DNA of 64,000 bases from Mesorhizobium jarvisii (GTDB lineage Bacteria; Pseudomonadota; Alphaproteobacteria; Rhizobiales; Rhizobiaceae). The stretch covers positions 1-64,000 of the forward strand of contig NZ_QZXA01000017.1 of NCBI RefSeq assembly GCF_003601985.1, written 5' to 3'. The translations under genes and the position numbers were made by a program. This document shows positions 44,271 through 53,086 of this stretch, piece by piece. The stretch's first letter is position 1. Every line of letters begins with the position of its first letter. Under the pieces are notes generated by a model. It saw only the letters and a program-made list of their open reading frames with translations. It did not search any database and had not been told where the DNA came from.

Positions 44271-44771
44271 TTGCGGGAACATCTCGATCTGACCGATCGG
44301 CGGCTGGTGAAACAGCTGTCGCAGGACGCGCAGCCGGGCATCAACCGGCTCTCCGAGATCTTGGCGATTTCGGTGCCCACGGTGCGCTCGCGGCTGCGCA
44401 ATTTGCTCGACCGCAACCTGCTCAAGATCGTCGGCCTGCTGAACCTGACCGAACGGCCCGAGTTGATCTCGGCCATTGTCGGCATCAATGCCCAGGGGCG
44501 CGGCCGGGCCCGTGAACTGGCGCAGCGCATTTCCGAACTGCCCTTCGTCAACTCGGCTTCGGTGGTCACCGGGCGCTTCGACATCATCGTCGACGTGACG
44601 GTGGCCGGTGACGTCGCCGATCTCTACCGCGTCACCAGCGAACTGATCCCCGGCGCCGGCGAGCCGGGCGAGGTCGTGCGCAGCGAGACCTTCGTCGTCA
44701 TGGCGTCCTGCAACAAATGGGTCAGCCTGCCGGAAGGCTGCTGGTCGGACGACCGCAAGGAGCCGGCATGA
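44271..44771 (+). CDS. Lrp/AsnC-family transcriptional regulator
   Basis: A 166-residue regulator: N-terminal winged helix (LTDRRLVKQLSQDAQPGINR, then LSEILAISVPTVRSRLRNLL) and a C-terminal RAM ligand-binding domain (about residues 65-150). No ATG is available; the TTG at 44271 is the best start. Its stop overlaps the next gene's ATG, so it is co-transcribed with a dehydrogenase and an amino acid transporter that it probably controls. Ligand unknown. Confidence 0.87.
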   Translation: MREHLDLTDRRLVKQLSQDAQPGINRLSEILAISVPTVRSRLRNLLDRNLLKIVGLLNLTERPELISAIVGINAQGRGRARELAQRISELPFVNSASVVTGRFDIIVDVTVAGDVADLYRVTSELIPGAGEPGEVVRSETFVVMASCNKWVSLPEGCWSDDRKEPA

Positions 44772-45928
44772 GGATCGCGGTTCTCGGCGGCCTCGGCCTG
44801 CAAGGCCGGGCGGCCATCGCCGATCTTGTCGCCAGTGGCGTCGAGGAGGTGATCTGCGTCGATACCACGCCGGACGGCGCGGCCCGGCTGGCTGATCTGA
44901 CCGACCTTTCCCGCGTGCGCTTCGTCATGCCCAACGGCGCGATCGGGCCGGCGCTGGCCGATGTGCTGGCTGACGCCGACGCCGTCATAGATTTGCTGCC
45001 GCAGCCGCTGATGCGCGAGGCGGTGCAAGCCGCCATCGCGACCCGCACGCCGCTGGTCACCACCAATTACGGCAAGGCCATCGCCGATCTGGCGCCGGAA
45101 GCCGAACGCGCCGGTGTTTCGATCATGACCGAATGCGGGCTCGACCCCGGCATCGACCTCGTGCTCTACGCCCGCGCCGCAAAACAGTTCGATGCGATCA
45201 CATCAATCGATTCCTATTGCGGCGGCATCCCCGAGCCGAAGGCGATGGCCAAGCCGCTTTGCTACAAGGTGAGCTGGAACTTCGACATGGTCCTGGTCAG
45301 CCAGAACCGCGACAGCGTCATGATCGAGGACGGCAAGCGCGTCGAAGTACCCGCCGCGCGCCAGCATGACAGCCCTTTCATCCATGAGATCGAAGTCGCC
45401 GGCCTCGGCCGGCTGGAAGCCTTCCCCAATGGTGACGCGCTGCATTATGTCGAGATGCTTCCCTCCGCAAACGGGCTGCGCCGCTCCGGCCGCTACACGT
45501 TGCGCTGGCCGGGATGGTCGGCCTTCTGGGCGCCGTTGAAGGAGCTTGGTTTTCTCTCCGAGGACAAGGTGCCCGGCACCTCCAGCAGCCCGCGCGAATT
45601 CCTCGGCCGGCTGCTCGGCCCGCAACTGCAATACGGCCCCGGCGAGAAGGACCTTTGCGTGATGCGCAATGTCTTTTCCGGCCTCGAAGGCGGCCGCGCC
45701 AAGACCGTGACATCGGACCTGATTATCGAGCGCGACCTGACCTCGGGCCTGTTCGGCATGAGCCTCGGCGTTGGCTATCCCGCCAGCATCGTAGCGCAGA
45801 TGCTCGCGCGGCGCGAGATCACCACGCCGGGCCTTTTGAACCCGCTGCTCGACGTGCCCGACGAACCCTTCTTCGACGAACTGGCCAAACGCGGCATCAA
45901 GGTTGCCGAGACGGTGGCCTGGGACTGA
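44768..45928 (+). CDS. Saccharopine dehydrogenase family enzyme
   Basis: A 386-residue oxidoreductase with an N-terminal NAD(P) fold (MRIAVLGGLGLQGRAAIADL) and a C-terminal Sacchrp_dh_C-type domain. MTECGLDPGIDLVLYARAAK is characteristic of the family. Translationally coupled to the Lrp-type regulator (ATGA) and followed by a polar amino acid ABC transporter, so it probably acts on the imported amino acid or a derived imine/aminoadipate-like intermediate. Exact reaction unknown. Confidence 0.85.
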   Translation: MRIAVLGGLGLQGRAAIADLVASGVEEVICVDTTPDGAARLADLTDLSRVRFVMPNGAIGPALADVLADADAVIDLLPQPLMREAVQAAIATRTPLVTTNYGKAIADLAPEAERAGVSIMTECGLDPGIDLVLYARAAKQFDAITSIDSYCGGIPEPKAMAKPLCYKVSWNFDMVLVSQNRDSVMIEDGKRVEVPAARQHDSPFIHEIEVAGLGRLEAFPNGDALHYVEMLPSANGLRRSGRYTLRWPGWSAFWAPLKELGFLSEDKVPGTSSSPREFLGRLLGPQLQYGPGEKDLCVMRNVFSGLEGGRAKTVTSDLIIERDLTSGLFGMSLGVGYPASIVAQMLARREITTPGLLNPLLDVPDEPFFDELAKRGIKVAETVAWD

Positions 45929-46028
45929 GGATTTTCGAACGGTGGCCGCCGCCGGCAAACGGCGCCGCCGCTCAAAAAAAGCGCCCAAGGGAATCCGCGG
46001 GCAAACAACAACTGGGAGGAATGCCAGA

Positions 46029-46817
46029 ATGAAGATTGCCAGACTTTTCATTGCCGGACTTGCGCTCGCGGGCTTGACCGCTGCCGCCAGCGCCGGAACG
46101 CTGGACGAGATCACCAAGCGCGGCGAATTGCGCGTCGCCGTGCAGACGCAAGGTCCGCCCTTCTCGCTTGTCGGCGCCAATGGCGAACGCACCGGCAGTT
46201 CGGTCGAACTCGCCGAGCTGATGGCCAAGGAAATGGGTGTGAAGATCACCTTCCTCGACTTCGACTGGGACGGCCTGATCCCGGCGCTCTTGTCGGGCAA
46301 GGCCGATCTTCTGGTCGCCGACATGACGCCGACGCTGGCGCGCGGCATGAAGGTCGCCTTCACCACGCCTTACATGTACACGGGCAGCACCGTCTTCACC
46401 AAGGCCGACAGCAAGTTCAAGACCACCGAGGACTGCAAGGCCAAGGGCACCAAGATCGCGGTGCTGCTCGGCGCCACCGGTGAGAAGGAAGCCAAGGCCG
46501 CCTTCCCCGATGCCGACATCAAGAGCTACAAGGGCGGCGGTCCGCTGCTGCTCGACGCGGTCAACAACGGCCAGGCCGATTGCGGCGTCAACGACGTCTC
46601 GGCGGTCAAGGGCCAGTCGACCGCCTATCCGGCCGGCACCTTCACCATCATGCCGGAGCTGCTGTCGAAGGAGCCGCTTGCCTTCGCCACCCGCTATGAC
46701 GAGCCGGACCTGCTTATCTGGATGAACCTGTTCCTCAATCAGGTCACCATCGACGGCCGCCTGCAGAAGAACCTCGACTACTGGGTGAATTCCGACGCCT
46801 GGAAGAAAGACCACTGA
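46029..46817 (+). CDS. Polar amino acid ABC transporter, substrate-binding protein
   Basis: A 262-residue periplasmic binding protein (SBP_bac_3): signal peptide (about residues 1-22, MKIARLFIAGLALAGLTAAA), then TLDEITKRGELRVAVQTQGP and GLIPALLSGKADLLVADMTP, the hallmark segments of this family. ATG 46029 follows GGGAGGAATG. Part of a set with two permeases and an ATPase. Amino acid not identifiable from sequence. Confidence 0.92.
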   Translation: MKIARLFIAGLALAGLTAAASAGTLDEITKRGELRVAVQTQGPPFSLVGANGERTGSSVELAELMAKEMGVKITFLDFDWDGLIPALLSGKADLLVADMTPTLARGMKVAFTTPYMYTGSTVFTKADSKFKTTEDCKAKGTKIAVLLGATGEKEAKAAFPDADIKSYKGGGPLLLDAVNNGQADCGVNDVSAVKGQSTAYPAGTFTIMPELLSKEPLAFATRYDEPDLLIWMNLFLNQVTIDGRLQKNLDYWVNSDAWKKDH

Positions 46818-46940
<123 letters not shown>

Positions 46941-46946
46941 CGCGCC

Positions 46947-47618
46947 ATGCTCGAAAATTTCAGTTTCCGCACCATCGTCGAATACCTGCCTTTGTTCGGC
47001 CAGGGCCTGGTCACGACCGTCTGGCTGTCGGCGCTGTCCTTTGTCGGCGCGCTCGTCGTCGGCATCGTGCTGTGCGCCATGAATTTGCAGCGCGGCTGGC
47101 TGTTTCGCGCGCCGGCCAAGGCCTATATCGACGCTGTGCGCGCCACGCCCTTGCTGGCGCAGCTCTATTTCCTCTATTTCGGCCTGCCGCGACTCGGCTT
47201 CGTGCTGCCGGAACTCGTCGTCGGCATCCTCGCTTTGTCCTTGAACAGCGGCGCCTATATCTCTGAAATCATTCGCGCCGGCATCCTGTCAATCCCGCGC
47301 GGCCAGGTCGAGGCCAGCGTCGCCTCGGGCATGACCTACACGCAGCGCATGCGCCTGGTCGTGCTGCCGCAAGCCTTCAAGGTGACGATCCCGCCGCTGC
47401 TCGGCCAGGCGATCGTGCTGGTCAAGGATTCCGCCCTGCTGTCGCTGATCTCGGTCGCCGAGCTGACGCGCGCCGGGCAACTGCTCGCCTCCGACCGCTT
47501 CATGCCGGCGGAAGGCTTTCTCACCATCGCCGCCTTCTATTTGCTGCTCTACTACGGCCTGAAGGCACTGGCCGTTCTCTCCGGCCGCTGGCTCGGCACG
47601 GCGGGGGCGCGCGCATGA
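46947..47618 (+). CDS. Amino acid ABC transporter permease (HisM/GltK type)
   Basis: A 223-residue permease with about five membrane segments and the conserved cytoplasmic loop EASVASGMTYTQRMRLVVLP (EAA-type), which contacts the ATPase, plus ALSLNSGAYISEIIRAGI. ATG 46947 chosen because residues encoded before it come from the heptad repeat. Overlaps the second permease gene by ATGA. The two permeases would form a heterodimer. Confidence 0.9.
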   Translation: MLENFSFRTIVEYLPLFGQGLVTTVWLSALSFVGALVVGIVLCAMNLQRGWLFRAPAKAYIDAVRATPLLAQLYFLYFGLPRLGFVLPELVVGILALSLNSGAYISEIIRAGILSIPRGQVEASVASGMTYTQRMRLVVLPQAFKVTIPPLLGQAIVLVKDSALLSLISVAELTRAGQLLASDRFMPAEGFLTIAAFYLLLYYGLKALAVLSGRWLGTAGARA

Positions 47619-48289
47619 TCTGGCAACAATTCCTCAGCCTCGCCGGCTCCTATCCGCTGGCCCTGCGCGGCCTCGGCATGACCGTGGTGCTGTCGCTGAT
47701 CAGCCTGGTGCTCGGCACCTTGCTCGGCTTCGGTCTCGGCATCCTGCGCACCGGCGGCAACCGGCTGATCTCCAGCATCATCGGCGCCTGGGTCGACCTC
47801 ATCCGCGGCACGCCGTTCCTGGTGCAGATCTTCCTGATCTTCTTCATCCTGCCGGAGTTCGGCATCGAGCTCGACGCCTTCACCGCCGGCATCATCGCGC
47901 TGACCAACCTTGCTGCCTGCTTCATCTGCGAGATCGTCGCCGCCGGCATCCGTTCGGTGCCGACGGGCCAAGTCGAGGCGGCCCTTGCATCCGGCCTGTC
48001 GCGCTGGCAGCGCATGCGCCAGGTGGTGCTGCCGCAGGCGATGCGCATCGTGCTGCCGCCGCTGGTCGGGCAATATGTGCTCTTGATCAAGGATTCCTCC
48101 GTCGTCTCGGCCATCGGCCTGACCGATCTCACCCGCGTCGGCTGGCTGGTGGTGCAGCGCGTGCCCAACGGCCTGCTGGTCTTCTTCCTCGTCGGCGTCG
48201 GCTATTTCATCGTCTGCTATCCCCTGATCATGCTGGCGCGCCGGCTCGAACGCCGCATGGGCGCGGCGCATGGCGAGGTGCAGCTGTGA
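47615..48289 (+). CDS. Amino acid ABC transporter permease (HisQ/GltJ type)
   Basis: A 224-residue permease with five or so membrane segments; loop VEAALASGLSRWQRMRQVVL contains the EAA-type motif and WVDLIRGTPFLVQIFLIFFI is the conserved N-terminal segment. Start ATG 47615 overlaps the first permease. It ends with GTGA overlap into the ATPase gene. Pairs with its neighbour as the channel of the transporter. Confidence 0.9.
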   Translation: MIWQQFLSLAGSYPLALRGLGMTVVLSLISLVLGTLLGFGLGILRTGGNRLISSIIGAWVDLIRGTPFLVQIFLIFFILPEFGIELDAFTAGIIALTNLAACFICEIVAAGIRSVPTGQVEAALASGLSRWQRMRQVVLPQAMRIVLPPLVGQYVLLIKDSSVVSAIGLTDLTRVGWLVVQRVPNGLLVFFLVGVGYFIVCYPLIMLARRLERRMGAAHGEVQL

Positions 48290-49089
48290 CATCGAACCCC
48301 GAAGGGCCAACGACTATGACCAAAGCGGGCATGATCCAACCAGGCCTGACCAAGACCGGCATGATCGACTTTCGCGGCGTCAACAAATGGTTCGGCGCGC
48401 TCAACGTGCTCAGGGATATCACGCTCAGCGTCGAGCCGCGCGAAGTGGTCGTCGTCTGCGGCCCGAGCGGCTCGGGCAAGAGCACGCTGATCCGCTGCAT
48501 CAACGGCCTGGAGACGATCAAGGATGGCGACCTCGTCGTCGACGGCCAGCGCGTCGGCGACCCCGCCACCAACATGACGCAGCTGCGCACCGAGATCGGC
48601 TTCGTCTTCCAGTCCTTCAACCTCTACCCGCACAAGACCGCGCTCGAAAACGTCACGCTCGCTCCAATCCATGTCCGCAAGATCCCGCGCGCCGAGGCCG
48701 AGCATGCCGGGCGCGAACTGCTGGCCAAGGTCGGCCTCGCCGACAAGGTCAACGCCTATCCGGCGCAGCTCTCCGGCGGCCAGCAGCAGCGCGTGGCGAT
48801 CGCGCGCTGCCTCGGCATGCGGCCCAAGATCATGCTGTTCGACGAACCGACCTCCGCCCTCGACCCCGAAATGATCTCGGAAGTGCTCGACGTCATGGTC
48901 GCCGTCGCCGAGGAAGGCATGACCATGATGGTGGTGACGCATGAGATGGGCTTTGCCCGCAAGGTCGCCCAACGCGTTGTGTTCATGGACGCCGGCGCCA
49001 TCGTCGAAAGCGGCACGCCCGACGAGTTCTTCTCACACCCCAAGACCGACCGCAGCCGCGCCTTCCTGAGCAAGATTTTAAGGCACTGA
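48286..49089 (+). CDS. Amino acid ABC transporter ATPase (GlnQ/HisP type)
   Basis: A 267-residue ATPase: Walker A GPSGSGKSTLIRCINGLE, Q-loop FVFQSFNLYPHKTALENV, signature LSGGQQQRVAIARCL and Walker B IMLFDEPTSALDPEM. The GTG at 48286 follows GAGGTG and overlaps the preceding stop; an ATG at 48316 is an alternative and would remove ten residues. Last gene of the Lrp-dehydrogenase-transporter unit. Confidence 0.92.
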   Translation: MTSNPEGPTTMTKAGMIQPGLTKTGMIDFRGVNKWFGALNVLRDITLSVEPREVVVVCGPSGSGKSTLIRCINGLETIKDGDLVVDGQRVGDPATNMTQLRTEIGFVFQSFNLYPHKTALENVTLAPIHVRKIPRAEAEHAGRELLAKVGLADKVNAYPAQLSGGQQQRVAIARCLGMRPKIMLFDEPTSALDPEMISEVLDVMVAVAEEGMTMMVVTHEMGFARKVAQRVVFMDAGAIVESGTPDEFFSHPKTDRSRAFLSKILRH

Positions 49090-49200
49090 GGGCGGCGAAA
49101 GGCCGTCGATCAGTCCGGCGGCCGTTAGCGTTGCGGTGCAACGGATCTGTACGCCGTTCGGGTCAAATATTCAGTCCGATCATGGACCGGGCGAGCGGCT

Positions 49201-49225
49201 GCCCTTCCGCTGGAAGCGAAAGGGC
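49201..49225. terminator. Hairpin between convergent genes, possible terminator
   Basis: GCCCTTCCGCT (49201-49211) pairs with AGCGAAAGGGC (49215-49225) with one mismatch and a short loop. It lies between the end of the ABC operon (49089) and the end of the old yellow enzyme gene (49247). No T-run follows on either strand, so the terminator role is uncertain. Confidence 0.35.
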
Positions 49226-49246
49226 AAACCGTCTGAGATGGGCGGC

Positions 49247-50362
49247 TCAGGCCGCCGTCGGGTAATCCGTATAACCCCTGGCATCGCCGCCATAGAACGT
49301 CGCCTTGTCGGGAGCGTTCAGTTCGGCATTGCGCTTCAGCCGGCTGACGAGGTCGGGGTTGGCGATGAACAGCTTGCCGAACGCGACAAGGTCGGCATAG
49401 CCGTCTCCGACGGCCTTTTCGGCCAGTTCCTTGTCGTAGCCATTGTTCACCAGCCAGGCGCCGGTGCCGCCGGCCTTGCGATAGGTGGCTTTGAGCTCCG
49501 CATAGTCGAACGGTCTGTCGCCTTGGCTGAAGTCGCGCGCGCCGCCGGTCGCGCCTTCGACGATGTGGATATAGGCGAGGCCCCTGCTGCCGAGGCCCGT
49601 CACCACATGGTTGAACAGCGGCTGCGGATCGCTATCCGAAGCGTCGTTGGCGGGCGTCACCGGCGACAGCCTGATCCCGGTCCTGCCGGCGCCGACAGCG
49701 CCCGTGACCGCGTCGACCACCTCGAACAGGAAGCGCGTCCGGTTCTCGATCGACCCGCCATACGCATCGCTGCGATGGTTGGTGCCCGAACGCAGGAACT
49801 GGTCGATGAGATATCCGTTGGCGCCATGGATCTCGACGCCGTCGAAACCCGCCACCTCTATCGCCGCCTTGGCGGCGCGGCGGAAATCATCGACGATGCC
49901 GGGAAGTTCGGCCGTTTCGAGCGCGCGCGGCTCGGAAGTCTCGGCGAACTCGCCGCTGCCATCCGGCTTGACCAGGAACGTCTTGGAGTTTGCTCGGATC
50001 GCCGACGGCGCCACCGGCTTGCCGCCGCCGGGCTGCAATGTGTTGTGCGAGATGCGTCCGACATGCCAGAGCTGCACCACGATCTTGCCGCCGCCCCTAT
50101 GCACGGCATCGGTGACACGCTTCCAGCCGGCAAGCTGATCCGCGCCATAGAGGCCGGGCACGTTGGCGTAGCCCTGGCCCTGATGGCTGATGGCGGTGGC
50201 TTCCGTCACGATAAGACCAGCCGTGGCGCGCTGGCTGTAATAGGTCACCGAGAGGTCGCCGGGCACCGCATTGGGCGAGCGATTGCGCGTCAGCGGCGCC
50301 ATGACGATGCGGTTCGCCAGCGTCAGGTCGCCGGCCCGCAAGGGATCAAAGAGGGTAGTCAT
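49247..50362 (-). CDS. Old yellow enzyme family alkene reductase
   Basis: A 371-residue FMN-dependent (beta/alpha)8 ene-reductase of the NemA type: NRIVMAPLTRNRSPNAVPGD at the start, LWHVGRISHNTLQPGG, and HGANGYLIDQFLRSGTNHRS with the phosphate- and substrate-site His/Asn residues (HxxN type). It reduces activated alkenes such as quinone-like electrophiles with NADPH. It follows an ArsR-type regulator gene on the same strand (42 bases), which probably controls it. Confidence 0.92.
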   Translation of the reverse strand: MTTLFDPLRAGDLTLANRIVMAPLTRNRSPNAVPGDLSVTYYSQRATAGLIVTEATAISHQGQGYANVPGLYGADQLAGWKRVTDAVHRGGGKIVVQLWHVGRISHNTLQPGGGKPVAPSAIRANSKTFLVKPDGSGEFAETSEPRALETAELPGIVDDFRRAAKAAIEVAGFDGVEIHGANGYLIDQFLRSGTNHRSDAYGGSIENRTRFLFEVVDAVTGAVGAGRTGIRLSPVTPANDASDSDPQPLFNHVVTGLGSRGLAYIHIVEGATGGARDFSQGDRPFDYAELKATYRKAGGTGAWLVNNGYDKELAEKAVGDGYADLVAFGKLFIANPDLVSRLKRNAELNAPDKATFYGGDARGYTDYPTAA

Positions 50363-50404
50363 GAGAAATGCCTTTCATGCATTCGGGGGATCGGGGGAGG
50401 ATCG

Positions 50405-50695
50405 TCAGAGATCGGACAAGGCGGCCTGAAAGGCGGCGATGGTTTCTTCGTTGCGCTTGTAGAACACCCATTGGCCGACCCGACGCGTCGTCACGAGGTC
50501 GGCCGATGCCAGCGTCGCCAGATGCGCCGAGACGCTGGACTGCGCCAAGCCGCGATGGTCGAACTGGCTGGCGCAGACACCCATCTCGAGCGGATGCGCC
50601 TGCGCGGCGAAGTGCTGTTCAGGCTCCTTCAGCCACGCCAGGACATCGCGTCGAAACGGATGCGCCAGTGCCTTCAATATGATGTCGCGGTCCAT
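50405..50695 (-). CDS. ArsR-family regulator upstream of the ene-reductase
   Basis: A 96-residue winged-helix repressor: ILKALAHPFRRDVLAWLKEP at the start, recognition helix GLAQSSVSAHLATLASADLV and VGQWVFYKRNE in the wing. One Cys (Cys41, in MGVCASQFDHRG) stands just before the recognition helix; a single reactive cysteine there would suit an electrophile sensor, which is inferred from the neighbouring reductase. CGATATATAG-like AT-rich DNA lies just upstream. Confidence 0.82.
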   Translation of the reverse strand: MDRDIILKALAHPFRRDVLAWLKEPEQHFAAQAHPLEMGVCASQFDHRGLAQSSVSAHLATLASADLVTTRRVGQWVFYKRNEETIAAFQAALSDL

Positions 50696-50865
50696 CTTCA
50701 CCTCGCATCGATCTCTCTCGATATATAGATCGGGTAGAGCCGATATGGCAGGAAATCCATACCATTTTCGAAGGCAATCGGAGCAAACTGGTCCCTGGAC
50801 ACGGCACGATGCCGGAAATAGCGCGGCCGGGCGCCAGCCTCCGCGGCGAATGCGCCGCCATCGCG

Positions 50866-51564
50866 TCAGGTGACCGCCAGCACCTTGCCCGTATCGTGCT
50901 GGCGCACGAAATCGACGCGCTTGCCGTCCCAGTGGTAGGAGTAGTGCCGGCCTTGCACCGGCACGGGGATGACGTCGGGCCAGAAGATGCCGATGCATTG
51001 CCCGTCCGGCATGCGCACGCTGTTCCAGACAAGCCCGTCGCTGCCCCCTGCCCGCAGCGCCCGCCCCGCCGCCTGCGAGGCGGTGTAATCGTCCGGGTCG
51101 AGCACGCCGGGCACGCCGTTGACGTCATCGAGGTCGCGGTCGACGCTGCCGATCAGCACACGAAAGTCAGCCGTCCAGCCGGGATCCTCATTGGTGGCAC
51201 GCATGAAATTCTGGTGGTGGTGGATGGTTTCGGCCAGCGCCACATCCTCGCTGTCGCCGGCATAATAGAGGCCGTAGCTGCCATCCGAGAAGCGGCCGGG
51301 CCGCAGCGTCGAGCAGTGCACGAAGGGCGCCATGACGAAGCTGGCGCCGGGGCCGGAAACCCGTCTTGCCGCGGCGACCTTGCCGAGGTCGCCGATCTCC
51401 AGCCTTATGCGCGGATTGGTCTTCTCCTCGACGGCGGCCAGCGCCTCCCAGTCGCGCGGATCGGCAATGTCCTCGAACAGGTCGATCGGCGGATGGATGG
51501 AGCGGATGATGCGAAACGTCTGGGGCCAGTGGACGCGGCGCCGGACCGCAAGCCCACTCACCAT
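50866..51564 (-). CDS. RES-domain toxin
   Basis: A 232-residue RES-family protein, the toxin of a type II pair: FRIIRSIHPPIDLFEDIADP at the start, the Arg and Tyr region FSDGSYGLYYAGDSEDVALA, ETIHHHQNF, and DGLVWNSVRMPDGQCIGIFW near the end. RES toxins degrade NAD+, as shown for MbcT/ParT-type members. ATG 51564 overlaps the antitoxin stop. Full length for the family, so probably active unless neutralised. Confidence 0.88.
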   Translation of the reverse strand: MVSGLAVRRRVHWPQTFRIIRSIHPPIDLFEDIADPRDWEALAAVEEKTNPRIRLEIGDLGKVAAARRVSGPGASFVMAPFVHCSTLRPGRFSDGSYGLYYAGDSEDVALAETIHHHQNFMRATNEDPGWTADFRVLIGSVDRDLDDVNGVPGVLDPDDYTASQAAGRALRAGGSDGLVWNSVRMPDGQCIGIFWPDVIPVPVQGRHYSYHWDGKRVDFVRQHDTGKVLAVT

Positions 51565-51986
51565 GCACCACGCTCCGCGTCGAGCCATTCGCGCATGGCG
51601 GCGAGATCGGAGATTTCGCCGCGCAGCATCAGGTCGAGCGCCGACTGGCCGCCGAACGTGGCATTGGGCTTGCGGATCCAGGCATAGCCGCGCGCCGGCT
51701 CGGTGAAGAGATAGCGCAGGCCCTTGTGGATGCCCATCAGATGCGCCATGCGGGTGCGCAGGTCACGGTCGATCCGGCCGATGCCGCCTTCCTTCCAACG
51801 TGCCCCAGTCTTCCAACGTGCCCAAGTGCGCGCCGACATGCCGCCGAGCAGGATGCAGGCCTCGAGGTCCGTCAGGTTCCACGCCTTGAACAGATTGACC
51901 GTGGTGCGCGCCAGCGCGCCCGCCTCTTCATCCGAAATGGCTGACCCGACCGCGGCCGGCGTGGTGACGATGGACTGAAGCTGCAT
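51558..51986 (-). CDS. Xre/MbcA/ParS-family antitoxin
   Basis: A 142-residue antitoxin with an N-terminal Xre-like helix-turn-helix (about residues 25-75) and the C-terminal toxin-binding part (ALDLMLRGEISDLAAMREWL). ATG 51986 chosen; the frame extends to 52076 without a ribosome site. An 18-base in-frame tandem duplication at 51792-51827 doubles the WARWK segment in the DNA-binding half. An operator-like palindrome lies upstream at 52025-52038. Confidence 0.86.
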   Translation of the reverse strand: MQLQSIVTTPAAVGSAISDEEAGALARTTVNLFKAWNLTDLEACILLGGMSARTWARWKTGARWKEGGIGRIDRDLRTRMAHLMGIHKGLRYLFTEPARGYAWIRKPNATFGGQSALDLMLRGEISDLAAMREWLDAERGAW

Positions 51987-52024
51987 GTTGCTCACCCTGC
52001 TGTTGGCAGAGATATAGCATATAT

Positions 52025-52038
52025 TTGCCAATTGGCAA
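52025..52038. promoter_or_regulatory. Palindrome upstream of the antitoxin, probable operator
   Basis: TTGCCAATTGGCAA is a perfect 14-base palindrome about 40 bases before the antitoxin ATG, in an AT-rich promoter stretch (TATAGCATATAT nearby), with a partial copy TGTTGGCAG further in. Xre-family antitoxins repress their own operons through such dyads, so this is the likely autoregulatory site. Confidence 0.6.
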
Positions 52039-52264
52039 GGATGAGAGCTGCAACATACTTGGGTTCCTCTCCCCACGCAGCTCGGCGACGCCCAGAAGGA
52101 AAGGGGATGACTCGGCTCTTGGAGAATTCAGCGAGACCTAGGCCGGGAACTCATAAATGCGAAGTAGAAGCCGAGGGTTACGCTGCAAGCGCCCGTTCTG
52201 CCAAAAATTTGGGGATGCTTCTGGGTGTCCTATCTATTGTTCGACCAGACATGGAGATGAGTTG

Positions 52265-52741
52265 GTGAGTGCGCTTAATTCCGAGGCTCCCAGATGTGAA
52301 TGCGGGGCACTTGAAACGCTTTCCAAGGAACCGTCGATTCCCATCGTGTTCGATGCTGAGCTCAATGAGTATCACATCGTTGGAACTGGTCAGCAGCAGG
52401 TCTTGATCTATCACTGCATCTTCTGCGGCGGACAAACGCCAGACTCACGCAGGGACGAGCTTTTCATGCATGTGACCAAAGAAGAATTTGAAAAGCTTAG
52501 GAAGGCGACAAACGGCCTGAAGACGGTGGACGATGTTGTGGGGGCTTTTGGGCCACCGGACTTCGACCATCCAGCCGGAATCAGTTCCACCGAACCCGTC
52601 GGTCTCGGTCCGCGCAGAACCACCGACTTTAGACAGATGACTTTCAGTTCCCTATCAGACACCGCAGATGTCCACGTCGCCATAGGTTTGAACGACAAGG
52701 TCCAATTCAGCTTTACGCCCAAGCCCGTAGCGCGAGACTGA
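52265..52741 (+). CDS. Hypothetical protein with CxC and CxxC motifs
   Basis: A 158-residue protein with CECG (PRCECGALE) near residue 12 and CIFCGG near residue 57, together able to bind a metal ion, followed by VTKEEFEKLRKATNGLKTV. GTG 52265 follows GGAGATGAG; a longer frame from 52157 is not protein-like. GC content is visibly lower than in its neighbours, suggesting more recent acquisition. Family not recognised and no operon partner. Confidence 0.55.
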   Translation: MSALNSEAPRCECGALETLSKEPSIPIVFDAELNEYHIVGTGQQQVLIYHCIFCGGQTPDSRRDELFMHVTKEEFEKLRKATNGLKTVDDVVGAFGPPDFDHPAGISSTEPVGLGPRRTTDFRQMTFSSLSDTADVHVAIGLNDKVQFSFTPKPVARD

Positions 52742-52820
52742 CGGCAAGATGCAGATGATCGACGCCGCCATTGCTCGCGTCCATCAGGAATCCACGCCTG
52801 CAGACTCGGCGCGAGATACT

Positions 52821-52949
52821 CTACTCCCCCAGCACCTGCGCCTTGCAGGCCGGGCTCAGATCCGACAGATGCTTCTTCAGGCATGGGCCGGCGCTACCGT
52901 TCGGAAAGTGCGGGCAGAGCCGCTGCCGGTCGCGCACTGCGAGGCACAG
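52821..52949 (-). pseudogene. Remnant of a Cys-rich repeat protein
   Basis: The last 42 codons before the stop at 52821 read DRQRLCPHFPNGSAGPCLKK and HLSDLSPACKAQVLGE, with the spacing of the 'cysteine rich repeat' (GLG1-like) family. Upstream in the frame the sequence (to 53075) is not signal-like and overlaps the terminator, so only the C-terminal end survives. Non-functional remnant. Confidence 0.5.
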
Positions 52950-52985
52950 AATTGGAGCTTCAATAATTTTGTGAAGTATAAAGAC

Positions 52986-53022
52986 AAGGCCGCCACGCCA
53001 ACTATTCCTGCGTGGCGGCCTT
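52986..53022 (-). terminator. Rho-independent terminator after the ALDH gene
   Basis: A perfect 13-base stem, AAGGCCGCCACGC (52986-52998) with GCGTGGCGGCCTT (53010-53022), and an 11-base loop. On the minus strand it is followed by GTCTTTATACTTC. It lies just after the stop of the aldehyde dehydrogenase gene at 53087. Confidence 0.75.
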
Positions 53023-53086
53023 GGATGCCAACAAATGAACCGTTTCAGCCGGCGTTGCGTTGCCGCCGGCCACATTGTGTCGTGCC

